DNA of 64,000 nucleotides from Streptomyces mesophilus (GTDB taxonomy: Bacteria; Actinomycetota; Actinomycetes; Streptomycetales; Streptomycetaceae), in contig NZ_JAAKZW010000001.1 of assembly GCF_011044995.1 (NCBI RefSeq), positions 62,001 to 126,000 on the forward strand, in the 5' to 3' direction. Within the stretch, counting starts at the first letter, position 1. Each line of letters begins with the position of its first letter. Positions 35,788-43,534 of this stretch are shown in pieces. A program made the position numbers and the translations under genes. The notes under the pieces were generated by a model. The model did not search any database. It worked only from the letters and a program-made list of their open reading frames with translations, and was not told where the DNA came from.

Positions 35788-36717
35788 GTGCACCCACGCA
35801 CCCTTGTCGACTCGAGCGACGCGCTGACTCCCGTCAGTCCTGCCGGCAAGAAGAACCTGATCGACTTCCTCAGCCTGGAGCGTGTCGAGCGCGACCTCTT
35901 CCGCGGCTGGTGCCATGACGGCGCCCGGCTCCGGGCGTTCGGCGGACAAGTCGCGGCCCAGGCCCTGACCGCCGCCGGGCACACCGTCGACGAAGCCTTT
36001 GCGGTGCACTCGCTGCACGGCTACTTCCTGCGGGCGGGCGACACTCGGCGGCCGATCGTCTACCAGGTCGAGCGACTACGGGACGGACGCGGTTATGTCT
36101 CCAGGCGGGTCACCGCCGTCCAGCTCGGTGAGCCGATCTTCACGCTGTCCGCCTCGTTCAAGGTGCCCGAGGAGACGGCCCCCGGCGAGGCCCGTCACGT
36201 GACGATGCCGCCTGCGGTGCCGCCCGAGGAGCTGCCGGACGCGTTCGCCCCGGTGCTGGGTTCGGGCGACCTGCCGGAGGACCACGATGTCCGCGAGTTC
36301 CACCGGGCCCTGTCGGTACGGTTTGTGCCGCCGCCGCGCCCCGCGCCCGAGGGCGGCACGGAGCAGTGGCTGTGGGTCAAGGCGGCCCATCCGCTCCCCG
36401 ACGATCCGATGCTGCACGCCTGCGGGCTCGCCTACGCCTCGGACCTGCTGCTCGCGCCGTCCGCGGCGCTGCACCGCGAGCCACCGTGGATCCAGCGGAA
36501 GCGGCCCGACACCGTCTTCCTCACCTCGCTCGACCACGCCATCTGGTTCCACCGGCCCTTCCGCGCCGACGAGTGGCTGCTCGTGGTCCAGCGCAGCCCC
36601 ACCGCCGGCGACGGGCGCGGCCTCGCCCACGGCGACTTCTGGACCCGGGACGGACGCCTGGTGGCCTCCGTCGTCCAGGAGACGGTGCTGCGCACCGTAC
36701 GCCCCCGATCCGTCTGA
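35788..36717 (+). CDS. tesB: Acyl-CoA thioesterase II (TesB type)
   Basis: This 309-aa double-hotdog protein has TesB hallmarks: FGGQVAAQAL near 51, VHSLHGYFLRAGD near 73 and SLDHAIWFHRPF near 251, which contains the catalytic Asp. It hydrolyses acyl-CoA to free acid plus CoA and can prevent CoA sequestration or release dead-end products in beta-oxidation. GTG 35788 has GGAG six bases upstream. It heads a rightward operon with aldehyde dehydrogenase, alcohol dehydrogenase and a CoA racemase. Confidence 0.9.
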   Translation: MHPRTLVDSSDALTPVSPAGKKNLIDFLSLERVERDLFRGWCHDGARLRAFGGQVAAQALTAAGHTVDEAFAVHSLHGYFLRAGDTRRPIVYQVERLRDGRGYVSRRVTAVQLGEPIFTLSASFKVPEETAPGEARHVTMPPAVPPEELPDAFAPVLGSGDLPEDHDVREFHRALSVRFVPPPRPAPEGGTEQWLWVKAAHPLPDDPMLHACGLAYASDLLLAPSAALHREPPWIQRKRPDTVFLTSLDHAIWFHRPFRADEWLLVVQRSPTAGDGRGLAHGDFWTRDGRLVASVVQETVLRTVRPRSV

Positions 36718-36745
36718 TCCTCACCCTTCGCCTCAGGAGCAATCC

Positions 36746-38230
36746 ATGCACGCCCCGACGTCACCCGCTCAACTCATAGAGCACCGAACCCTGTTCATCG
36801 ACGGCAAGTGGACCGAGCCGTCCGGCACCGAAGTCATCGAGGTGGTCTCGCCCGCGACCGGACAGGTCGTCGGCCGCGTGCCGCACGGCTCGCCCGCTGA
36901 CATGGACCGGGCCGTCGACGCTGCCCGCCGGGCCTTCGACGACGGCCCCTGGCCGCGCCTGCCGCTGGCCGACCGCATCGAGGTCGTCAGCCGTATCCGG
37001 GACGCGCTCGCCGAGCGACGCGAGGAGATGGCCCAGCTGGTCACGCTCCAGAACGGCTCCCCCATCACCTGGTCCCGGGCCGGTCAGGCGATGTCCGGGG
37101 TGGCCGCGTTCAGCACGACGCTCGCCGCGGCCGCCGAGCTCTGCCTCGAGGAGGAGCGGCAAGGTCTCGGCGGGCCGGTGCTCGTGCGACGAGAACCGAT
37201 CGGCGTCGTGGCGGCCATCACCCCGTGGAACGTCCCGCAGCTGACGCTCGCCGCCAAGCTCGCCCCGGGACTCGTCGCGGGCTGCACCTTCGTGATCAAG
37301 CCGTCGCCGGAGACTCCGCTCGACGCGTACCTGCTCGCGGAGATCTGCGCCGAGGCCGGACTGCCGGACGGGGTGGTGAACGTCGTCCCCGCCGACCGCG
37401 AGTCGGGCGCCCACCTGGTCGCCCACCCCGGGGTCGACAAGGTCGCCTTCACCGGGTCGGTCCCGGCGGGCAAGGCCATCATGGCCTCGGCCGCCCAGAA
37501 CCTCACGCGGGTCTCGCTCGAACTCGGCGGCAAGTCCGCCGCGTTGATCCTCGACGACGCGGACGTCGCGGCGGCCATCCCGGCCATCGTCGGCGGTACG
37601 TGCGCCGCCAACAGCGGTCAGGCCTGCGTGGCCCTCACCCGCGTCCTCGTGCATGCGTCACGCTACGACGAGGTGGCCTCGGCCCTCTCAGGCGCCTTCG
37701 CGCAACTGAAGGTCGGCGACCCCGCCGACGAACGGACCATCGTGGGGCCGATGGTGACCTCTCGGCAGCGCCAGCGCGTGCTCGACTACATCCGTATCGG
37801 GCGCGACGAGGGCGCCACGGTGCTCACCGGCGGCGGTGTGCCCGACGACCTGGACACCGGCTGGTTCGTGCAGCCGACGCTGTTCGGGGACGTCACCAAC
37901 GACATGCGCATCGCCCGCGAGGAGATCTTCGGCCCGGTCGTCTGCCTGATCCGCTACGACGACGAGGACGAGGCCGTCCGGATCGCCAACGACTCACCCT
38001 TCGGGCTCTCCGGTGCGGTGTTCACCGCCGATGTGGAACGTGGCATGCGCATCGCCCGGCGCATTCGTACCGGCACGCTCACCGTCAACGGCTTCCGCCT
38101 CGACCTCGCCGCGCCCTTCGGCGGCTTCAAGCAGTCCGGCATCGGCCGCGAGTTCGGCGCCGAAGGCCTGGCGGGCTACTTCGAGTACCAGTCGGTGGCG
38201 CTGCCCAAGGCCTCCACCACCGTCCACTGA
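36746..38230 (+). CDS. Aldehyde dehydrogenase (NAD(P)+)
   Basis: This 494-aa ALDH-superfamily enzyme has Asn162 in PWNVP, the cofactor loop FTGSVPAGKAI (near 235), Glu259 in LELGGKS and nucleophile Cys294 in NSGQACVALTR. It ends with the dimerisation segment PFGGFKQSGIGRE. It oxidises an aldehyde to the acid; the neighbouring alcohol dehydrogenase should supply the aldehyde. The start at 36746 has AGGAG six bases upstream. It is the second gene of the tesB operon. Confidence 0.92.
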   Translation: MHAPTSPAQLIEHRTLFIDGKWTEPSGTEVIEVVSPATGQVVGRVPHGSPADMDRAVDAARRAFDDGPWPRLPLADRIEVVSRIRDALAERREEMAQLVTLQNGSPITWSRAGQAMSGVAAFSTTLAAAAELCLEEERQGLGGPVLVRREPIGVVAAITPWNVPQLTLAAKLAPGLVAGCTFVIKPSPETPLDAYLLAEICAEAGLPDGVVNVVPADRESGAHLVAHPGVDKVAFTGSVPAGKAIMASAAQNLTRVSLELGGKSAALILDDADVAAAIPAIVGGTCAANSGQACVALTRVLVHASRYDEVASALSGAFAQLKVGDPADERTIVGPMVTSRQRQRVLDYIRIGRDEGATVLTGGGVPDDLDTGWFVQPTLFGDVTNDMRIAREEIFGPVVCLIRYDDEDEAVRIANDSPFGLSGAVFTADVERGMRIARRIRTGTLTVNGFRLDLAAPFGGFKQSGIGREFGAEGLAGYFEYQSVALPKASTTVH

Positions 38231-38263
38231 CCCCTTCCCCCTTTCCTCTGTACGGAGCTACTC

Positions 38264-39340
38264 ATGCACGCAGCAGTTCTTCGCTCGGTCGGCGACACCT
38301 CGCTCGACGTCACCCAGGCCACCGCGATCTCCTTCGGTCCCGGCCGTGTCCGGGTCCGCCTCCACCGCGCCGGTCTGTGCCACTCCGACGTATCGATCAT
38401 GAACGGCACGCTCCAGCACCCTGCCCCCTGCGTACTGGGTCACGAAGGAGCCGGCGAGGTGACCGAGGTCGGCGAGGGCGTCAGCGACGTTCGCGTGGGT
38501 GACCGCGTCATCGTGTGCTGGATGCCGCCGTGCGACGCATGTACCCACTGCCGGGCCGGCGAGGGCCACCTCTGCCGCTCGGGTTTCGCCAACCTCGCGA
38601 CGCCCAACTTCGAGGTCGACGGCGTTCCGATGCCCGGGATGATGGGCGAGGGCACCTTCGCCGAGGAGGTCGTGATCTCCGCGGCGGCCGCGATCCCGAT
38701 CCCCGACGACCTGCCGTACGACATCGCCGCCCTGATCGGCTGCGGGGTGACCACGGGTGTCGGTGCGGCACTCAACACCGCGCAGGTGAAGGCGGGTTCC
38801 TCGGTTCTCGTCGTGGGACTCGGCGGCGTGGGCGTCAGCATCGTGCAGGGCGCCAAGGTGGCCGGCGCCGCGCAGATCATCGCCGTCGACCCGGTCGCGG
38901 GGCGCCGCGAGTGGGCTCTGAAGTTCGGCGCGACCGAGGCGGTCGCGCCCGAGGACCTGGCAGAGACTCTGAAGCGGGTCACCGGTGGTCAGGGTGTCGA
39001 CTACGCCTTCGAGGCCGTCGGCAAGCCGGCCACGCTGCGCGCCGCGTACGACAGCGCACGACGTGGCGGCACCGTCTGCCTGGTCGGCGCCGGAAAGCGG
39101 ACCGACATCCCCGATCTCAACATGTCCGACCTCGTCACCAGCGAGAAGAAGCTGCTGCCCTCCTTCTACGGAGGCGACGACCCGCGCCGCACCTACGCCC
39201 GCATCATCGAGCTGTGGCGCGCCGGACGCCTCGACCTCGCCTCGATGATCACGCACCACGTGCGGCTGACGGAGATCGACGAGGCCCTGCGCCAGATGCG
39301 TACGGGCGAGGCTCTGCGCACGATCATCGATATCGCGTAG
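38264..39340 (+). CDS. Zinc-dependent alcohol dehydrogenase (MDR family)
   Basis: This 358-aa medium-chain dehydrogenase has catalytic-zinc ligands Cys39 (GLCHSD), His60 (LGHEGAGEV) and Cys160 (GCGVTTGVGA). Four structural-zinc cysteines stand in CDACTHCRAGEGHLC (90-104), with the Rossmann motif GLGGVG at 185-190. It resembles class III and NDMA-dependent actinobacterial alcohol dehydrogenases. Oxidation of the alcohol freed by the alkyl sulfatases is the contextual role. It lies between aldehyde dehydrogenase and racemase genes with short gaps. Confidence 0.92.
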   Translation: MHAAVLRSVGDTSLDVTQATAISFGPGRVRVRLHRAGLCHSDVSIMNGTLQHPAPCVLGHEGAGEVTEVGEGVSDVRVGDRVIVCWMPPCDACTHCRAGEGHLCRSGFANLATPNFEVDGVPMPGMMGEGTFAEEVVISAAAAIPIPDDLPYDIAALIGCGVTTGVGAALNTAQVKAGSSVLVVGLGGVGVSIVQGAKVAGAAQIIAVDPVAGRREWALKFGATEAVAPEDLAETLKRVTGGQGVDYAFEAVGKPATLRAAYDSARRGGTVCLVGAGKRTDIPDLNMSDLVTSEKKLLPSFYGGDDPRRTYARIIELWRAGRLDLASMITHHVRLTEIDEALRQMRTGEALRTIIDIA

Positions 39341-39377
39341 CCGCACCCAATCCCCTCGCAGAGAAAGGAACTTCCCC

Positions 39378-40517
39378 ATGCCCGGACCCCTGGCAGGCGT
39401 CAAGGTCGTCGAGCTGGGCGGCATCGGCCCCGGCCCCTTCTGCGCGATGGTCCTCGGTGACCTGGGCGCCGACGTGGTCCGTGTCGACCGTCCGGCGGAG
39501 GCGGGATCGGACGCGGCGCGTCCGGTCATGCACCGCAACCGTCGCTCCGTGACCGCCGACCTCAAGAATCCCGCGGGTGTCGAGGTCGTCCGCACACTCG
39601 CCGCCGGCGCGGACATCTTCATCGAGGGATTCCGCCCGGGTGTGACCGAGCGCCTCGGTCTCGGGCCGGACGAGTTGCTCGCCCGCAACCCCCGCTTGGT
39701 GTACGGCCGGATGACGGGGTGGGGCCAGGACGGGCCGATGGCGCAGGAACCGGGGCACGACATCGACTACATCGCGCTCACCGGCGCGCTGCACGCGATC
39801 GGCCCGGCAGACGGCGACCCCGTGCCGCCGCTCAACCTGGTCGGCGACTTCGGCGGCGGCGGCATGCTCCTCGCCGTCGGCGTGCTCGGCGCCGCCCTCA
39901 ACGCCCGCACCACGGGCCACGGTCAGGTCGTGGACGCGGCCATGACGGACGGCTCGGCGCTGCTCCTTTCGATGATGTACGGGTTCCTCTCTATCGGACG
40001 GTGGAAGGACGAGCGCGGCGCCAACTTCCTTGATGGCACGGCCCCTTACTACCGCACGTACCGGTGCGCGGACGGCGGGCACATGGCCGTAGGTCCGGTG
40101 GAGCCGCAGTTCTACGCATCACTTCTGCGGGTCCTCGGCCTGTCGGACGATGCCGACTTCGCCGCGCAGAACGACCGGGCGAAGTGGCCGGTCATGACGG
40201 AGCGGCTGGCAGCCATCTTCGCGACGCGCACGCGGGACGAGTGGGCGAAGGGGTTCGCAGGGCAGGAAGCCTGCGTCGCGCCGGTCCTGTCCCTGATGGA
40301 GGCGCCGCAGCACCCGCACAACGTCGCGCGCGGCACCTATCTGGTGGGCGAGGACGGCCTGGTCGAGCCCGCCCCGGCTCCCCGCTTTTCGGCCACGCCG
40401 ACTGCGACTCCGCAGCCCTCGCCGCTGGTCGGCGCACACACGGACGAGGTCCTCGCCGAGGCCGGGTTCGACACCGGCCGCATCGCGGAACTGCGGGCGG
40501 CGGGCGCGGTGCGCTGA
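39378..40517 (+). CDS. Alpha-methylacyl-CoA racemase-like CaiB/BaiF protein
   Basis: This 379-aa class III CoA-transferase-fold protein has His127 in GHDIDYIALTG and Asp157 in VGDFGGGGM, the acid/base pair known from mycobacterial and human alpha-methylacyl-CoA racemase. This favours racemase over CoA-transferase. Such enzymes convert (2R)- to (2S)-methylacyl-CoA so that beta-oxidation of methyl-branched chains can proceed. It is the last gene of the tesB operon; AAGGAAC lies before its ATG. It is strong evidence that the island handles 2-methyl-branched acyl chains, which release propionyl-CoA. Confidence 0.87.
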   Translation: MPGPLAGVKVVELGGIGPGPFCAMVLGDLGADVVRVDRPAEAGSDAARPVMHRNRRSVTADLKNPAGVEVVRTLAAGADIFIEGFRPGVTERLGLGPDELLARNPRLVYGRMTGWGQDGPMAQEPGHDIDYIALTGALHAIGPADGDPVPPLNLVGDFGGGGMLLAVGVLGAALNARTTGHGQVVDAAMTDGSALLLSMMYGFLSIGRWKDERGANFLDGTAPYYRTYRCADGGHMAVGPVEPQFYASLLRVLGLSDDADFAAQNDRAKWPVMTERLAAIFATRTRDEWAKGFAGQEACVAPVLSLMEAPQHPHNVARGTYLVGEDGLVEPAPAPRFSATPTATPQPSPLVGAHTDEVLAEAGFDTGRIAELRAAGAVR

Positions 40518-40525
40518 CCCTCCTA

Positions 40526-40570
40526 CAACGACGTGGGCCCGCCTCCTGAGGAGGCGGGCCCACGTCGTTG
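40526..40570. terminator. Bidirectional terminator with perfect 21-bp stem
   Basis: The arms 40526-40546 and 40550-40570 are exact complements with a 3-base loop. It separates the rightward racemase operon from the convergent seven-gene leftward operon. Confidence 0.9.
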
Positions 40571-40580
40571 TTCGGCGGCG

Positions 40581-41372
40581 TCAGTTCTTCTTCGGTCCGA
40601 CGACCCCGTCCCGGAACGTCGCCATGGCCTTGCGTGCATCATCGGTCGACATGACCACCGCCATGTGCGACGAGATCAGGTCGAGGCTGGTGCGGATGTC
40701 GAGGCGCTCACCGGCCCGTACGGTCCGCTTGATGATGCCCATCGGCAGAGCCGGGTTGGCGGCCAGCTTCGCGGCGAAGGCATAGGTCTCGTCGAGGAGA
40801 CACTCGTCGTCGTAGACCCGGTTGACCATGCCCATGCGCAGCGCCTCCTCCGCGTCGACGAACTCGCCGCTCAGCAGCAGTTCCAGCGCCTTGGCCTGGC
40901 CGACGAGGCGCGGCAGGTACCAGCAGCCGCCGTCGCCGGGGACCAGGCCGAGACGGATGTACGACTCCGACAGGCGGGCCGAGCGTGCGGTGAACCGCAT
41001 GTCGCACATGAGGGCCATGTCGAGGCCCGCTCCGGTGGCGTCGCCGTTGATGGCGGCGATGACCGGCTTGTCCAACTCCTCGATAGCTCGGGCCACTTGG
41101 TGGACCTGAAGGTGCAGGAGGTTCTTCTGTGCGAGCGGTGTGTCCTCGACAGCGAGGAGGGTGTCCATGTCGACGCCCGCGCAGAAGCCCTTGCCGGCGC
41201 CCGTGAGGACGATGACGCGTACTTCGGGGTCGGCGCCTGCTGTGCGCAGGGCCTCCGCCCAGTCGTCGATCATCTCGAGGGTGAAGGCGTTGCGCCGCCG
41301 GGGGCGGTTGAGGGTGAGGGTGGCGATGCCGTCGGCGACGCCGTACAGCACCGTGTCCTGATCAGTGGTCAT
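40581..41372 (-). CDS. Enoyl-CoA hydratase/isomerase-family protein
   Basis: This 263-aa crotonase-fold protein has the oxyanion segments GKGFCAGVDM and INGDATGAGLDMAL. Compared with classical crotonase, the first catalytic Glu site reads SYIRLGLVPGDGG (Tyr in place of Glu), while the second Glu is kept in KALELLLSG. It may therefore be an isomerase, a thioester hydrolase or a hydratase with altered chemistry. It is the last gene of a leftward operon with ligase, dehydrogenases, thiolase and DUF35 genes. Confidence 0.87.
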   Translation of the reverse strand: MTTDQDTVLYGVADGIATLTLNRPRRRNAFTLEMIDDWAEALRTAGADPEVRVIVLTGAGKGFCAGVDMDTLLAVEDTPLAQKNLLHLQVHQVARAIEELDKPVIAAINGDATGAGLDMALMCDMRFTARSARLSESYIRLGLVPGDGGCWYLPRLVGQAKALELLLSGEFVDAEEALRMGMVNRVYDDECLLDETYAFAAKLAANPALPMGIIKRTVRAGERLDIRTSLDLISSHMAVVMSTDDARKAMATFRDGVVGPKKN

Positions 41373-41384
41373 GGGACAACTTTC

Positions 41385-42401
41385 TTATGTGGTGGGTGCG
41401 GTGACGAGGTGCCACGGGTCTTCGGACGCAGCACTGGTGAGCCGTCCGAGGACGGTGGACCAGGCGTGTTCATTGCCGTACTCCTCGCGCCAGGACCACA
41501 GGCGCAGCGTGGCGCGCCGCAGATCGTGCTCGTGGGTGGTGCCGATGGCGCCGTGGATCTGGTGGGCGAGTTCGGCGACGACTCCGGCCGCGCGGCAGGC
41601 GTTGACGCGGGCTGCGGCGACGGCGACTTCACTGTCCTGGCGCGGGTCGGCGAGCGCGGCGGCCGCCACCTGGGCGCCGAGATCCATCAGGGCCACCTCG
41701 CCGGCCATCTCGGCGAGGTACTGCTGGACGGCCTGGAACGCGGCGATGGGGCGGCCGAACTGCCGGCGTTCGCCCGCGTACCGCAGGCTGTGGTCGAGGG
41801 CCCGGCGGGCGGCGCCCGCCAGCTGCACGGTGCGGGCGAGCGCCGCCCGCAAGCGCAGGGACGGCCCCTCGGGCAGCGCGGCCACGTCCGCGGCGGTCAG
41901 GTACACCGAGTCGAACGTGACGTCGTCGCGCGGCTCACCGGCGAGGTTGTGGTGCGTCTCGAAGGTGCAGTGCGACGCGTCGACGGAGCACAGACGTCCG
42001 TCGGTGACGACGACGATGCGCCCGGCCTGTCTGGCCCAGGGGACCTGCGGCAGGGTGCCGTCGAGGACCCAGCCGTCCCCGTCCGCCGTGAGCCGCACCT
42101 CGTCGTGCGCGGCCTCGGCGGCGGTGAGCGGCCCGGCCGGAACGGGCAGGCCCGCCGCCGCGAGGAGCGGGGCGGCCAGCCATTGGGTCTCGGCCAGCGG
42201 GATCTCGGCACAGTGGTAGGCGGCGGCACGCAGGATGATCACGGCTTCGGTGCTGTCGCCGCCGCTGCCCCCGGCCTTTTCGGGAACGCCGACCAACGTC
42301 AGACCGGTGTCCTCGATCTCCTCCCACAGCCCGGGCCTGTCCCGGTATCCGGCGAAGATGTCGGATGCGGTGTTCTCAAGGAGATGCAGGTCGGAGTTCA
42401 T
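41385..42401 (-). CDS. Acyl-CoA dehydrogenase, small subunit without catalytic Glu (beta type)
   Basis: This 338-aa protein is shorter than typical acyl-CoA dehydrogenases. It has a weak N-terminal and middle domain and a clear C-terminal helical bundle (RYAGERRQFGRPIAAFQAVQ, HQIHGAIGTTHEHDL). Where catalytic subunits carry Glu before the bundle, it reads ALARTVQLAGAARR, with no Glu. Its ATG overlaps the stop of the full-length dehydrogenase upstream as ATGA. In actinobacterial steroid catabolism such pairs (FadE28/FadE29 type) form alpha2beta2 heterotetramers with one active subunit. The same is inferred here. Confidence 0.85.
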   Translation of the reverse strand: MNSDLHLLENTASDIFAGYRDRPGLWEEIEDTGLTLVGVPEKAGGSGGDSTEAVIILRAAAYHCAEIPLAETQWLAAPLLAAAGLPVPAGPLTAAEAAHDEVRLTADGDGWVLDGTLPQVPWARQAGRIVVVTDGRLCSVDASHCTFETHHNLAGEPRDDVTFDSVYLTAADVAALPEGPSLRLRAALARTVQLAGAARRALDHSLRYAGERRQFGRPIAAFQAVQQYLAEMAGEVALMDLGAQVAAAALADPRQDSEVAVAAARVNACRAAGVVAELAHQIHGAIGTTHEHDLRRATLRLWSWREEYGNEHAWSTVLGRLTSAASEDPWHLVTAPTT

Positions 42402-43534
42402 CTCACTCCCAGGGCTCGGGCGATGATGCCGCGCAGGATTTCGTTGGTGCCGCCGCGCAGGGTGCTGCCGGGCGCACGGACGACGGACTCGGCGAGGACC
42501 CGGGTGAACGGATCGATGGAGGCCAGGTCGGGGCGTACGCCGGTGGCGCGCGCGGCGTCGATGACCTCGCGTTCGAAGCGGGTGCCGAGGTCCTTGACGA
42601 CCGCGGCCGCCGTGTCGGGTGCAGCGCCCTCGCTGAGCTGCACGGCGACCGCGATCGAGGCCTGGCGCAGCGTCCACAGGCGGGCCGTGAGTGCGCCGAT
42701 CACACGGGAGTCCGCGTCGTCGCGGGCCGCGAGCAGCCTCAGCAGCAGGGCGGTGGACAGGAAGCGTTCCGGGCCGCTGCGCTCGTAGGCCAGCTCTCCC
42801 GTCACCTGCTGCCAGCCATTACCGATCGTGCCGAGGACCATATCTTCCGGGACGAACGCGCCGGTGAACACGGTCTCGTTGAAGTGGTGGGCGCCGTCGA
42901 GGGAACGGATCGGGCGGATCTCCACGCCGTCGTCGGGCAGCGTGACGATCATCTGGCTAAGCCCCTCGTGCCGGCTCTCGCCCGCGGGGCCGGTGCGCAC
43001 GAGGGCGACGACGGCGTCGGCGATATGGGCCCCGGTGGTCCAGATCTTCGTACCCTCGACAAGCCAGCCGCCCTCGGTGCGCGTCGCCTTGGTCCGTACG
43101 GAGGCCAGATCGGAGCCGGAGTCCGGCTCACTCAGACCGATCGAGAAGAGCGTGCGGCCGGAGGCGATTCCGGGCAGGAAGCGCTCCTTCTGCGCCTCGG
43201 TGCCGTGCTGGAGCAGGGCGGGCGCGATCTGCCGGTCCGCGATCCAGTGGGCGGCGACGGGGGCGCCGGCGGCGAGGAGTTCCTCGATGACGACGAACCG
43301 TTCGAGAGCGGTGCGTTCGGCACCGCCGTATTTTCTGGGGACGGCCATTCCGAGCCAGCCGCGTTCACCGAGCTTGCGGGAGAAAACGGGGTCGGCACCG
43401 GACACCCAGCTGTCGGCGACGGGCGTGAATCCGCCCGATGCCTCTTCGGCCGCGAGGAACTCCCTCACTTCGGCGCGGAGTCGCTCGGTCTCGGGCGGCA
43501 GTGTGCCGGGTTCGAAAAATACTGTCGCCTTCAT
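42398..43534 (-). CDS. Acyl-CoA dehydrogenase, catalytic subunit (alpha type)
   Basis: This 378-aa flavoenzyme has VPRKYGGAERT near 65, GLSEPDSGSDLAS near 130, GTKIWTTGAHIAD near 160 and Glu in LAYERSGPERF at the IVD/LCAD-like base position. The C-terminus has PGSTLRGGTNEILRGIIA. It overlaps genes on both sides (ATGA with the ligase upstream and with the small subunit downstream), so a 1:1 complex with the latter is likely. It resembles steroid and bulky side-chain dehydrogenases more than MCAD. Confidence 0.87.
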   Translation of the reverse strand: MKATVFFEPGTLPPETERLRAEVREFLAAEEASGGFTPVADSWVSGADPVFSRKLGERGWLGMAVPRKYGGAERTALERFVVIEELLAAGAPVAAHWIADRQIAPALLQHGTEAQKERFLPGIASGRTLFSIGLSEPDSGSDLASVRTKATRTEGGWLVEGTKIWTTGAHIADAVVALVRTGPAGESRHEGLSQMIVTLPDDGVEIRPIRSLDGAHHFNETVFTGAFVPEDMVLGTIGNGWQQVTGELAYERSGPERFLSTALLLRLLAARDDADSRVIGALTARLWTLRQASIAVAVQLSEGAAPDTAAAVVKDLGTRFEREVIDAARATGVRPDLASIDPFTRVLAESVVRAPGSTLRGGTNEILRGIIARALGVR

